From: Candidatus Gastranaerophilales bacterium
Lineage (GTDB): Bacteria; Cyanobacteriota; Vampirovibrionia; Gastranaerophilales; Gastranaerophilaceae
Assembly (NCBI GenBank): GCA_910587175.1
Contig: CAJULH010000023.1
Location: 1 to 28,859 of the forward strand
DNA length: 28,859 nucleotides
Reading direction: 5' to 3'
Position numbers and translations under genes: made by a program. This document shows, piece after piece, positions 21,598-28,859 of this stretch. Position 1 is the stretch's first letter. Each line of letters opens with the position of its first letter. The notes under the pieces were generated by a model. The model had not been told where the DNA came from, did no database searches, and worked only from the letters and a program-made list of their open reading frames with translations.

Positions 21598-23751
21598 TTA
21601 TTTCTTAATATTTTCTGGTGTACTCCAGATTTTAAATATCCGAACCAAACTTGAATAATCGTCCGTAAATGGTTTTAAGAACTTATCGTCTTCAACATCT
21701 ATTACTTCAATAAAAACAGCCTCGGAGTCATTGCCGTTTTTTATTATTGTATTTTGTTTGAAACCTTTAAAATTCTTATATAGTTTGTTTTCAGGCATAA
21801 ATATTACAAAATATTTGCTTGTATATTTGTAATAACCGTTATCCTGAGCTTTTTTTGATGGTTTATAAAAATTCATAAAAGCAACATTTTTTAATCCTTC
21901 TTCATCCATAAGCTTTTTTAGCATTTTATCTATGTTAAGATATCTGTTGCTTATATGGAAGAGAATCATACCGTCATCTTTAATGTGTTTTTTGTAAACA
22001 CTAAAAGCTTCCTTTGTAATCAAATGCACAGGAATAGAGTCTGAAGAAAATGCATCAATTAAAAGAATATCAAAGTTTTGCGGCTCTTTTTTATCAAGCA
22101 CTATTCTTGCATCGCCCATTTGAACATCGACTTTGCCTTTGGCATCTTTTAAATAGGTAAATTCATTTTTTGCTGCTTCATACATTTTGGGGTCTATTTC
22201 ATAAAAAGTCATTCTATCTTTATTCAAAGGTCTTTCTTTTATGCTTTGGTGGTTTCTCAAGCCTTCAATTGCATAAGCAAAAGCACAAGTATCTGTGAAA
22301 TAGGTTAGAGGAGTTGTTTTAAATTTTCCTGTTTTAATATCATAAATTTGTGCACCATGAAGCGTGTTTCCGCTCGTAATTGTTTTTATATTGTGTTTTT
22401 CTCTTGTTTTGATAATTATTGTTCCGTAAAAGTTTCTTTTAAACTTACTTGCCGTTACATTGTCTTCAGGACGCAAAGCTGCTACATAGCTAAATATGCC
22501 GAGCATTATTGTTAAAATGCCTGCAACGGAAAGCTTTATCCAAGAGGATATTTTAAGCGGTTTTTCATTTAATATATCTTTTACAAAAAGATAAACTGCA
22601 AAAATATACATTGCAATGTTTATAAGAGGCAGCTCTATATAGTTATTAAAAATTAATGGTGCAATTATGTTTACAAAAAAGCCTCCAAGTACTCCGCCGA
22701 ATGCTATTGCAAGGTAAAATTCACTTAATCTTGATGGTTGTGGTCTGGTTTTGTATATTTCGCCGTTGCATATCATAAGGAAGATAAAAAACATTGCAGC
22801 TGTGATTATTACAGAAAATATCGGATGCCCTATGAGATTTTCGGATAAATTTCCTGCAAATATGTTTATGAGTATGAATACCGGGACCAAGATAAGCAGC
22901 AGGTCTTTTTTGTAAAATTTTTCAGACCCAAAGCACAGTACAAAGGTTAGAAGATAAAGTCCCAAAAAGAGAGTCCAGAGCATGGGCATGGGAAGAATTC
23001 TTACTGTTACAAATGTTGTATAAGAAGCAAGAAGTACTGTTCCTGCAGCGCTCAATGCTATCCAGTAGAGAAGATTTTTAATTTGAATTTTTTCTTTTGT
23101 CTCCTGTTTTTCTTCCTCTTTTTTAAAACTAATAAAATATACAACTGATGCCGCAACTATTAGCAAGACAAGCAGTACAAAAACATTGTGCCACAGTTTT
23201 ACTGTTGCTGAAATTGTCATCAAAGGTTCATAAATTAAAGGATATAGAAAAAGTGCAAGGAAAGAGCCTATGTTTGAAATTGAGTATAAAATATACGGGG
23301 ATTCACCTGTTTGTCTTGTATACCAGTTCTGCATAGAAACACTAACAGTGGATAACACTAAAACCGGAAGCATTGCATATTTAAACAAAGATGCAAATAA
23401 AGAAAGAAGCGGGTTTTGACTAAAACCTCCAAGATTTATAAGCCAGCTTCCAAATTCTGTCGGCAGTTTAAAAAGAACAACAGCCAGAATAAAAAGTATG
23501 GCATATATTGCGGCGTTTACTTTTGGTTTTAGTTTATTTAAAAGCAGGGCAAGAAGATATCCTGCAAAAAGTACAAACTGAAAGAATAAAAGGCAGGATG
23601 CCCAAATATCAGCTCCGCCGCCATATTGCGGTGTTAAAATCTTTCCTACAACAGGCTGAAACATAAATGTTAAAAATGCACCCAGAAATATAATAAGCGA
23701 GTATAAAACTTTATATCCTGCAAGCGCATTCTTTTTTAAAAAGTTATCCAT
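21598..23751 (-). CDS. Fused membrane / spermidine-synthase-like protein
   Basis: The 717-aa protein joins a polytopic membrane half (about 12-14 helices, residues 15-430) to a cytoplasmic domain like polyamine aminopropyltransferases (about 435-700). The fold markers are 'GNTLHGAQIYD' (461-471), the acidic end of strand 2 'MTFYEIDPKMYEAA' (514-527), 'MGDARIVL' (545-552) and 'DILLIDAFSSDSIPVHL' (561-577), as in fused MFS/spermidine-synthase families. The Gly-rich cofactor loop that normally lies between the 'LRNHQ' helix (498-502) and FYEID appears to be missing, which would impair decarboxylated-SAM binding. The ATG has GAGGAG close upstream. It diverges from metG and ends at a bidirectional terminator. 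The function of this fused family is not established. Confidence 0.85.
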   Translation of the reverse strand: MDNFLKKNALAGYKVLYSLIIFLGAFLTFMFQPVVGKILTPQYGGGADIWASCLLFFQFVLFAGYLLALLLNKLKPKVNAAIYAILFILAVVLFKLPTEFGSWLINLGGFSQNPLLSLFASLFKYAMLPVLVLSTVSVSMQNWYTRQTGESPYILYSISNIGSFLALFLYPLIYEPLMTISATVKLWHNVFVLLVLLIVAASVVYFISFKKEEEKQETKEKIQIKNLLYWIALSAAGTVLLASYTTFVTVRILPMPMLWTLFLGLYLLTFVLCFGSEKFYKKDLLLILVPVFILINIFAGNLSENLIGHPIFSVIITAAMFFIFLMICNGEIYKTRPQPSRLSEFYLAIAFGGVLGGFFVNIIAPLIFNNYIELPLINIAMYIFAVYLFVKDILNEKPLKISSWIKLSVAGILTIMLGIFSYVAALRPEDNVTASKFKRNFYGTIIIKTREKHNIKTITSGNTLHGAQIYDIKTGKFKTTPLTYFTDTCAFAYAIEGLRNHQSIKERPLNKDRMTFYEIDPKMYEAAKNEFTYLKDAKGKVDVQMGDARIVLDKKEPQNFDILLIDAFSSDSIPVHLITKEAFSVYKKHIKDDGMILFHISNRYLNIDKMLKKLMDEEGLKNVAFMNFYKPSKKAQDNGYYKYTSKYFVIFMPENKLYKNFKGFKQNTIIKNGNDSEAVFIEVIDVEDDKFLKPFTDDYSSLVRIFKIWSTPENIKK

Positions 23752-23814
23752 AAACTCCTCTTTCTTTCTAAATTCCTTTTAAAATATACAATAAATTCAT
23801 TAAACAAACAATCG

Positions 23815-23843
23815 TTTACAGCTCCTTTACTTTAAAGTATAAT
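23815..23843 (+). promoter_or_regulatory. metG promoter with -10 box 7 nt from the start codon
   Basis: TTTACA (23815-23820) and TATAAT (23838-23843) are separated by 17 bp, an excellent match. Only TGTAGCT separates the -10 from ATG at 23851, and there is no Shine-Dalgarno sequence. Transcription should start at or one base before the A of the ATG, giving a leaderless metG mRNA. Confidence 0.7.
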
Positions 23844-23850
23844 TGTAGCT

Positions 23851-25407
23851 ATGGAAAGATTTTATGTAACAACGGCTATTGATTATGTAAACGGAGCGCC
23901 TCACATAGGGCACGCTTACGAGAAAATTTATACTGATATTTTGTACAGACATTTTAAAAAACGTGCAAAGGAAGCGTTCTTTTTAACGGGAACTGACGAG
24001 CACGGTATTAAAATACAAAAAACCGCAAAGAATATGGGAATTACGCCAAAGGAACTTTGCGATAAAAATGCAGCACAGTTTATGGAAGCCTGGAAACTTC
24101 TTGATATAGACTATTCAAAATTTATAAGAACCACAGATGATTATCACGAAAAAATTGTTCAGGATATTTTTGAAAAACTTTTAGAACAGGGTGATATCTA
24201 TAAACACAGCTATACTGGATTATACTGCAGCGGATGTGAAACATTTTTAAATCCGAAAGATTTGGATGAAAACGGAAACTGTCCAATCCATGGCAAAAAA
24301 CCCGAAACCGTTTCAGAAGAAAACTATTTCTTCAAGCTTACAAAATATAAAGACAGGATAATTGAGCACATAAAGAAAAACCCCGGATTTATTCTTCCTG
24401 AATTCAGGGCAAACGAGGTTTTAAACCAGCTTGAAAACATTGAAGACATTTCTGTCTCCCGTGCAAAAACAAGTGTGGAATGGGGAATAGAAGTAAAATC
24501 CGACCCAAGCCAGGTAATTTATGTTTGGATTGATGCGCTTTCAAACTACATTACAGCCCTTGGTTATGATGTAAATGGTAACCATGGTGAAAACTTTAAA
24601 AAATTCTGGCCTGTGAATTTCCATATAATAGGGAAGGATATTCTAAAATTTCACTCTATTTATTGGATTGGAATACTTATGGCACTTGGTGTCGAGCTTC
24701 CAAAGGGTATATATGCCCATGGATGGATAACAATTGACCAGAACAAAATGTCAAAATCTACAGGAAATGTTATAGCTCCAAAAACGGTAATTAATGAGTA
24801 TGAGCTTAAAAGCCCGGATGCGCTTCGCTATTTTATGGCAACTGCTGCATCTAACGGCAAAGACGGCAATTATTCCGATGTCGATTTTAAAGAAAAAGTA
24901 AATGCAGACCTTGCAAATAATATGGGAAATCTTTTAAACCGTACTTTAAATATGCTTGTTAAATATTTTGACGGCGAAATTAAACCTGAATTTATTACGG
25001 ATAATGAATTAAATTCAAAGGCTGAAAAAGTTTTAAGCCAGGTGATGGAATATTTTGACAAATGCGATATTTCATCTGCCGCAAATTGCATAATTACACT
25101 TGTGGATGAAGCTAATAAATATGTGAATGATACAGCACCCTGGGCTTTAGCCAAGGAAGAAAAAATGACTGAATGCGGCAGGGTTTTATATAATGTTTTG
25201 AATCTTATGGTGAAAATAGCCCTGATGATTGAGCCATATTGTCCCACGATAGCTCAATCTATGGCAAACCAGTTGAAGTTTGACATAAGTTTAAAATATT
25301 CGGAACTAAAGAAAGATATGATTAGTTCAGGTAAGTTAATATCAAAAGATGAAATAATCCCGGTCTTTTTAAGACTGGACAGTGAATTTGCCACTAATAA
25401 AAAATAA
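23851..25407 (+). CDS. metG: Methionine-tRNA ligase (methionyl-tRNA synthetase)
   Basis: This class I synthetase charges tRNA-Met. HIGH is seen intact (18-21) and KMSKS at 299-303 ('NKMSKSTGN'). The connective-peptide zinc knuckle has C126, C129, C144 and H147 ('YCSGCETF' ... 'NCPIHG'), so a single CxxC...CxxH site. 'YVWIDALSNYITALGY' and 'FHIIGKDILKFHSIYW' are typical of the Met-binding pocket. At 518 aa it has the anticodon-binding helical bundle but lacks the C-terminal tRNA-binding/dimerisation domain of longer forms. The promoter is near-consensus and so close that the mRNA is predicted to be leaderless. It is convergent with the second XRE gene. Confidence 0.97.
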   Translation: MERFYVTTAIDYVNGAPHIGHAYEKIYTDILYRHFKKRAKEAFFLTGTDEHGIKIQKTAKNMGITPKELCDKNAAQFMEAWKLLDIDYSKFIRTTDDYHEKIVQDIFEKLLEQGDIYKHSYTGLYCSGCETFLNPKDLDENGNCPIHGKKPETVSEENYFFKLTKYKDRIIEHIKKNPGFILPEFRANEVLNQLENIEDISVSRAKTSVEWGIEVKSDPSQVIYVWIDALSNYITALGYDVNGNHGENFKKFWPVNFHIIGKDILKFHSIYWIGILMALGVELPKGIYAHGWITIDQNKMSKSTGNVIAPKTVINEYELKSPDALRYFMATAASNGKDGNYSDVDFKEKVNADLANNMGNLLNRTLNMLVKYFDGEIKPEFITDNELNSKAEKVLSQVMEYFDKCDISSAANCIITLVDEANKYVNDTAPWALAKEEKMTECGRVLYNVLNLMVKIALMIEPYCPTIAQSMANQLKFDISLKYSELKKDMISSGKLISKDEIIPVFLRLDSEFATNKK

Positions 25408-25445
25408 ATAATTCCAATACAGTTATTTTTAATTCATTTGAACAG

Positions 25446-25658
25446 TTAATCAAACAGATTTTTTATATCTGTGCCCAGAATCTGCGCAATTCTGATTAGT
25501 TTTTTCAAACTTGGCGTCCTTTCAGCTCTTTCTACATGTCCTACAAATTTATCATTTGCAGAAATTATTTCTGATAGTCTTTCCTGAGACAATCCTTTTA
25601 GCAATCTGTATTTCCGTATATTTTTTCCTATTTTTACATATACAGCTTTATCTTGCAT
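25446..25658 (-). CDS. Small XRE-family helix-turn-helix regulator (70 aa)
   Basis: The protein is little more than an HTH_3 domain: 'GKNIRKYRLLKGLSQERLSEIISANDKFVGHVERAERTPSLKKLIRIAQIL' spans residues 12-62. It should bind DNA as a dimer; no effector domain is present. The ATG at 25658 lies 8 nt after a TATAAT box (minus strand, 25672-25667), and no Shine-Dalgarno sequence is visible. A second TATAAT overlaps just upstream. It is convergent with metG and diverges from the region holding an orphan terminator and the sigma factor gene. It differs from the first XRE gene in lacking a C-terminal tail. The target is unknown. Confidence 0.85.
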   Translation of the reverse strand: MQDKAVYVKIGKNIRKYRLLKGLSQERLSEIISANDKFVGHVERAERTPSLKKLIRIAQILGTDIKNLFD

Positions 25659-25666
25659 AAATTAAG

Positions 25667-25672
25667 ATTATA
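25667..25672 (-). promoter_or_regulatory. -10 box of the small XRE gene, 8 nt from the start codon
   Basis: On the minus strand TATAAT is followed by CTTAATTT and ATG. No convincing -35 is found at 16-18 bp. The spacing again predicts a leader of about one nucleotide. Confidence 0.5.
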
Positions 25673-25675
25673 TAT

Positions 25676-25780
25676 TATACTTAGTTAACAACACTGCTAA
25701 ATAAGCACCATTTATTTAAAAATTAAGTTTCAAACTAAATATAATTCAGCGCGGGCGTTTTTCTTTTCGCCCGTTTTTTT
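25676..25780 (+). ncRNA. Candidate small RNA ending in a strong terminator
   Basis: A plus-strand TATACT (25676-25681) lies 17 bp after TTGCAT (25653-25658). Downstream is a GC stem, CGGGCG (25752-25757) / CGCCCG (25768-25773), followed by seven T. A transcript starting near 25688 would be about 90 nt and contains the palindrome AGTTTCAAACT. The -35 is only a partial match. Alternatively the terminator serves read-through from metG. Confidence 0.35.
25752..25780 (+). terminator. Rho-independent terminator without an adjacent upstream gene
   Basis: CGGGCG (25752-25757) pairs with CGCCCG (25768-25773) over a 10-nt T-rich loop, followed immediately by TTTTTTT (25774-25780). It is a classic intrinsic terminator on the plus strand. 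The nearest plus-strand gene upstream, metG, ends 345 bp earlier. Confidence 0.8.
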
Positions 25781-26020
25781 AGGTTTTATGCGGGTTTTGT
25801 CTGAAAAGATATCTTAAAATTGTTGTTATAATAGTATGTATTATTTTAAATAAAATCTGTTATATGATAATACATTTACCAGGATAAAATATTAAAATTT
25901 GTTTCAAAAAACTGTCAAAAATTCTAACAAGGCTGTGTTTGTAAAGCAATATTAAGAATATTTGTATATAAATTTCAAAAACCCCATACATAAATACGAT
26001 TGTCCAAAGGAAGGATGAAA

Positions 26021-26029
26021 TGCTATAAT
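26021..26029 (+). promoter_or_regulatory. Extended -10 of the sigma factor gene
   Basis: TGCTATAAT is an extended -10 box. A partial -35, TTGTCC, lies at 26000-26005. The predicted start near 26036 gives a leader of about 16 nt containing GAGAG before the ATG at 26052. Confidence 0.5.
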
Positions 26030-26051
26030 TTTATTGAATAGAGAGAACTAA

Positions 26052-26861
26052 ATGGCAATGCAGTCAGAAAATTTTACCGCCGATACTATTGAAGAAGCCA
26101 ACATTTGGCTTTTAGAATATAAAAATACCAAAGACGAAGTTACAAAAAAGAAACTTCGGGATTTAATCGTGCTTGCGTATATGCCGCTTGTAAAAAAGGT
26201 GGCAAGAGGTTTTGCAAGGCGTTCCACAGACCCTGTTGAAGATATAACCCAGGTGGGCTCTATGGGGCTCATTAAAGCCATTGATTTATTTAAATCTGAT
26301 ATTAGTTCAAACTTTAAAACTTATGCAACATATTTAATTACAGGTGAAATCAGACACTATTTAAGAGATAAGACAACAATAATAAGGGCACCCAGAGAAA
26401 TTAAGGAATTGTCCTATCGTGTACATAAATTAACTTTAGAACTTACAGAAAGACTTGGCTGCCAGCCTACGGATGAACAGATAGCACAGGCACTTCAGAT
26501 GCCTGCTGAAAAAATTGAAGAAGTGATAGAGCTTGAACGCCGTACTACGACTGTTTCTATTGACCAGATAATAGGATCTGAAGAAAACGGACAAACCCCT
26601 TTAATGGATAAAATTGCAGACGAAAAGGATAAAAATCTTGCAAGTGCCTTTGAAAACAAAATGATTCTTGAAGATGCAATAAAAAGACTTTCCGTTGAAG
26701 ATCAAAAAATAATCACTATGAATTTTTTTGAAGGACTGAATCAAAGGGAGATTTCAGAAAGATTAAATATATCTCAGATGCAGGTATCCAGGAAATTAAA
26801 AAAATCTTTAAACAAACTATTTGAACTCATCACCAAAAAGGGCGTTACACAGTATGATTGA
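26052..26861 (+). CDS. Group 3 RNA polymerase sigma factor, SigF/SigB type
   Basis: This alternative sigma-70 factor (269 aa) directs RNA polymerase to a specific regulon. Region 2 covers about residues 40-110 ('LVKKVARGFARRS', 'DITQVGSMGLIKAID', 'FKTYATYLITGEIRHYLRDK'). Region 3 follows ('RAPREIKELSYRVHKL', about 112-180), and region 4 has the HTH 'LNQREISERLNISQMQVSRKLKKSLNKL' (about 230-258). Region 1.1 is absent, as in group 3 factors. The best match by pattern is the SigF/SigB/SigG group; in cyanobacteria SigF controls type IV pili and motility. It overlaps pilD by 8 nt, which fits that role. No anti-sigma factor is adjacent. FliA/WhiG identity is less likely from the linker sequence but cannot be excluded. 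Confidence 0.92.
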   Translation: MAMQSENFTADTIEEANIWLLEYKNTKDEVTKKKLRDLIVLAYMPLVKKVARGFARRSTDPVEDITQVGSMGLIKAIDLFKSDISSNFKTYATYLITGEIRHYLRDKTTIIRAPREIKELSYRVHKLTLELTERLGCQPTDEQIAQALQMPAEKIEEVIELERRTTTVSIDQIIGSEENGQTPLMDKIADEKDKNLASAFENKMILEDAIKRLSVEDQKIITMNFFEGLNQREISERLNISQMQVSRKLKKSLNKLFELITKKGVTQYD

Positions 26862-27843
26862 TTTAAATACGCTTATCGCGATTTTTGTATTTATAACAGG
26901 TGCCTGCATAGGAAGTTTTTTAAACGTTGTGGCGCTCAGAGGTCTATCCGGCGAGAGCATTGTTTTTCCGCCTTCAAAGTGCCCGAAATGCAACAATAAA
27001 TTGAATTGGTACACAAATATTCCCGTTATTTCATACTGTTTTTTAAAAGGCAGGTGCCAGTTTTGCAAAGAACACATTTCTCTTCAGTATCCAGTTGTTG
27101 AATTCCTAAATGCAATCCTTTATCTTTTTTGTTTTCTTGAATTCGGCTATACGGCAAAAACTATATTTTTATGCATTTTAATCTCGCTCTTTCTTGTGAT
27201 TGCAATAACTGATTTTAAAGAAAGTGTTGTGATTGATGCACATACTTATATAATAATTGCTCTCGGGCTTTTGTATAATACCATTCCTTTCGGTACACCG
27301 TTTGGTGAAATTGGTATTTTGCAGAGCATTTTAGGAATTATTGCAGGTTTTCTCTTTTTTGAAGCGGCGGCGCGCATAGGATACCTTTTTGCGGGTACGC
27401 GTGCTTTTGGCGAAGGGGATACCTTAATTGCGATGGGTATTGGCGCATTTTTTGGGTGGAAAATGCTTTTTGTGATTATATTTATGAGTATAATTTTACA
27501 GGCACTTTTAACCCTTCCAATACTTTTTTATAAATCTGTAAAAGAAAAGGCATATAAAGCTGCTATTGCATATTCTATGCTTGTGTGCTGTGTTGTTTTG
27601 GTATCACTCTTTAGGGTATTTAACGTTTATACAATCTTTCCCCTGATTTTAATTTTACTCCTTTTGGTATGTGCAATGCTGCTTTGGGCACTTTGTACAA
27701 TTTTAGCCGATATGAAAAATAAAAAGAAGACTGATAATTTTCTCTACCTTCCTTTTGGTCCGGCGCTTGTTTTGGCAGGGCTTGTAACAATATTTTTTCA
27801 GGATGCAATTGTCTGGTTTATAAAGAACTTGTTCTTTTTATAG
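26854..27843 (+). CDS. pilD: Prepilin peptidase (type IV prepilin leader peptidase / N-methyltransferase)
   Basis: PilD cleaves the leader of type IV prepilins and pseudopilins in the inner membrane and methylates the new N-terminus. The N-terminal methylase-type domain shows 'GACIGSFLNVVALR', 'SGESIVFPPSKCPKC' and the two CxxC pairs C43/C46 and C68/C71, followed by 'ISLQYPVVEF'. The aspartyl protease part has Asp120 ('IAITDFKE') and the GxGD motif GEGD (186-189). Eight or so helices follow. The 329-aa length counts from the ATG at 26854, which overlaps the sigma factor stop by 8 nt; an upstream ATG at 26821 lies inside the sigma gene and is rejected. The protein extends about 60-70 residues beyond usual PilD. 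No pilin genes are in the window. Confidence 0.93.
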   Translation: MIDLNTLIAIFVFITGACIGSFLNVVALRGLSGESIVFPPSKCPKCNNKLNWYTNIPVISYCFLKGRCQFCKEHISLQYPVVEFLNAILYLFCFLEFGYTAKTIFLCILISLFLVIAITDFKESVVIDAHTYIIIALGLLYNTIPFGTPFGEIGILQSILGIIAGFLFFEAAARIGYLFAGTRAFGEGDTLIAMGIGAFFGWKMLFVIIFMSIILQALLTLPILFYKSVKEKAYKAAIAYSMLVCCVVLVSLFRVFNVYTIFPLILILLLLVCAMLLWALCTILADMKNKKKTDNFLYLPFGPALVLAGLVTIFFQDAIVWFIKNLFFL

Positions 27844-27859
27844 ATTTTATGATATTGCT

Positions 27860-27883
27860 AAAGCTTAATCCAAAAGCTTTTTG
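27860..27883 (+). terminator. Possible weak terminator after pilD
   Basis: AAAGCTT (27860-27866) can pair with AAGCTTT (27874-27880), followed by TTGAGTTTTG. The stem is AT-rich and the T-run is broken, so support is weak. Confidence 0.3.
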
Positions 27884-27995
27884 AGTTTTGTAACAAAAAC
27901 TTAACAAATCCTGACCCAAAATGGCAATTTTTCTTTGTATATATTTTTTATATAAGTACGAGATATATAAGAGATATTCAAAGAGGAATTAACAA

Positions 27996-28388
27996 ATGGC
28001 AATAATGGCAGCAACAAGTTCACAAAACAACAGAGGCGGAAACGGAAAATATGAGCCATTAAGAAGAGCAGGTTCTTCAAACCAGACAATCAGCCGTTTG
28101 AATACAGAAGGCTTACTCGATACTTTAAATGCAATTGATGAAAGAAATATAAGAACAATTTTTAAACAGGCAAAAGACCCAGTTGAATTGGCGTTTGACC
28201 ATATCGACCGCCAATCACTCAAAAAAGTTACCACAGATGCTATTAAAGAAAGCATCAGCGATATGAGAGGGAGCATCGACGATTTAAAAGATGCAATGGT
28301 TGACATTAAAAGCTCTTTAGGAGATTTTGTTGAATTCATCGGTAAAATATTTACCTCAAATGAAGAATTCATTCCTGAAGAAGTATAA
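27996..28388 (+). CDS. Small helical hypothetical protein (130 aa)
   Basis: I do not recognise the family. It is a soluble protein without signal peptide or transmembrane segment. Residues 1-30 are Ser/Asn/Gly/Arg rich and probably disordered. Residues about 35-115 are predicted amphipathic helices ('LLDTLNAIDERNIRTIFKQ', 'LKKVTTDAIKESISDMRGSIDDLKDAMVDIKSSLGDFVEFIG') with heptad-like spacing, suggesting a coiled coil or helical bundle. The tail is acidic. A good AGAGGA Shine-Dalgarno sequence precedes the ATG at 27996; Met4 is an alternative. It is transcribed alone, between pilD and the convergent fusA, with a structured 3' region and a strong terminator. Nothing indicates function. Confidence 0.82.
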   Translation: MAIMAATSSQNNRGGNGKYEPLRRAGSSNQTISRLNTEGLLDTLNAIDERNIRTIFKQAKDPVELAFDHIDRQSLKKVTTDAIKESISDMRGSIDDLKDAMVDIKSSLGDFVEFIGKIFTSNEEFIPEEV

Positions 28389-28503
28389 TTGCAAACCTTA
28401 AACCCGTTAAATAAGGTCAAAAAGGGTTCAAAGAAGTGTTTGCATCCAAAATAAACCCAAAGGCTAAAATAAAAAGGCTTTGGCAATAAGGTTATGGTTT
28501 TAA
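28389..28503 (+). other. Structured 3' region between the 130-aa gene and the terminator
   Basis: Several paired segments follow one another: TGCAAAC (28390-28396) with GTTTGCA (28438-28444); inside it ACCTTA/TAAGGT (28395-28417); then CCAAAGGCT with AGGCTTTGG (28457-28483, one mismatch). No gene is seen. It could be a 3'UTR-derived RNA or simply a long 3' tail. Confidence 0.4.
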
Positions 28504-28536
28504 AAAACGGCACACCTTTTATTGATGTGCCGTTTT
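28504..28536. terminator. Bidirectional Rho-independent terminator
   Basis: An 11-bp stem AAAACGGCACA (28504-28514) / TGTGCCGTTTT (28526-28536) with an 11-nt loop is followed by AATTTTTT on the plus strand and by T-rich sequence on the minus strand. It serves the 130-aa gene and fusA, which converge here. Confidence 0.85.
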
Positions 28537-28596
28537 AATTTTTTATTGTGTTCACTCTTTGGGAATTATCCGGGAAACAAACACTGCAAGATTAAA

Positions 28597-28859
28597 CTAT
28601 GCGTTTGCACCTGCTTTTGCAATTATTTCAGATTCAACGTTTCCTGGAACCTGTTCATATTTAGCAAATTCCATAGAGAATGTGCCTCTGCCTTGAGTGT
28701 TTGATCTCAAGTCTGTTGCATAACCGAACATGTTTGCCAAAGGAACAACCGCACGAACGATAACGTTTCCGGTATTTCCCTGTGGTTCCTGACCTTCAAT
28801 GCGTCCTCTTCTTCTTGAAATATCACCGATGATTGTACCTGTAAATTCATCAGGAATTT
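28597..28859 (-). CDS. fusA: Elongation factor G, C-terminal part (cut by window edge)
   Basis: Only the last 87 codons are inside the window; the 5' end lies beyond position 28859. EF-G is the GTPase that drives translocation on the ribosome. Translation on the minus strand gives 'IPDEFTGTIIGDISRRRGRIEGQE', then 'VVPLANMFGYATDLRSNTQGRGTFSMEFAKYEQVP', and ends 'AGANA' with TAG at 28599-28597. This is the domain V signature of EF-G (GDxxxRRG, PLxxMFGYxTxLRSxTxGRxxxxMxFxxY). The GTPase domain cannot be checked. A terminator lies 60 bp downstream. Confidence 0.95.
   Translation of the reverse strand, partial: IPDEFTGTIIGDISRRRGRIEGQEPQGNTGNVIVRAVVPLANMFGYATDLRSNTQGRGTFSMEFAKYEQVPGNVESEIIAKAGANA

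Larger units (their letters stand above)
25659..26051. other. 393-bp gap: promoters, orphan terminator and a 9-bp inverted repeat
   Basis: No coding frame is supported. It contains the xre -10 (25667-25672), a Rho-independent terminator at 25752-25780 with no gene before it on that strand, the inverted repeat ATGTATTAT (25836-25844) / ATAATACAT (25867-25875), and the sigma-factor promoter near 26021-26029. Confidence 0.7.

Noticed and set aside
26821..26853. Upstream ATG for pilD
   Set aside because: It lies inside the sigma factor reading region and adds residues absent from the prepilin peptidase family; the ATG at 26854 starts at the first helix.
28522..28704. Small Cys/Phe-rich frame on the plus strand near the right end
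   Set aside because: It overlaps the terminator and the fusA 3' end in antisense; the EF-G signature on the minus strand decides the region.

Overview
The window is AT-rich, densely coded bacterial chromosome with 24 protein-coding genes that I accept, one of them cut by the right edge. There are no rRNA, tRNA, CRISPR, IS transposase or integrase genes that I can recognise. The gene mix points to a flagellated, non-photosynthetic relative of cyanobacteria, best guess Candidatus Melainabacteria / Vampirovibrionia (Gastranaerophilales-like). The reasons are a cyanobacterial SigF-like sigma factor overlapping pilD, an AMIN-like envelope protein, FliO/P/Q/R plus a FliY/SctQ-like switch protein, and several lineage-type hypothetical proteins. 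The lineage is inferred from gene content alone.

Layout. 1-3.2 kb: small XRE regulator (+), era (-), and a 513-aa membrane-anchored protein with an AMIN-like N-domain (+). 3.2-6.0 kb (-): an unknown protein with a Fic-like but catalytically degenerate C-terminus, an NSS-family Na+-coupled transporter, and smpB. 6.05-7.9 kb (+): an orphan HAMP-PAS sensor kinase, divergent from smpB. 7.9-9.1 kb: a TIM-barrel sugar isomerase-like gene (-) divergent from a small Cys-rich protein (+). 9.2-13.45 kb (-): flagellar export-gate operon in the order spoA-protein, fliO, fliP, fliQ, unknown anchored protein, fliR. 13.45-13.93 kb: a non-coding gap holding a 293-bp element bounded by perfect 26-bp inverted repeats. 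13.9-18.2 kb (-): two TPR proteins and a GGDEF diguanylate cyclase. 18.4-21.5 kb (+): gltP/dctA-type symporter, rlmH, pyrimidine-nucleoside phosphorylase. 21.6-23.75 kb (-): a fused membrane/spermidine-synthase-like protein. 23.85-25.4 kb (+): metG. Then a second small XRE gene (-), a gap with an orphan terminator, sigF-like plus pilD (+), a small hypothetical gene (+), and the 3' end of fusA (-).

How the parts fit. The flagellar operon lies just downstream of a c-di-GMP synthase operon, and a pilus-type sigma factor is coupled to prepilin peptidase, so much of the window concerns motility and the cell surface. Housekeeping functions (Era, SmpB, RlmH, MetRS, EF-G) are interspersed. Several promoters can be read as near-consensus -35/-10 pairs. 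In at least five genes a TATAAT box sits only 7-10 nt before the start codon, which predicts leaderless mRNAs.

The strongest unexplained signal is the 26-bp inverted-repeat element at 13591-13883. It has nested internal hairpins and sits upstream of the flagellar promoter.
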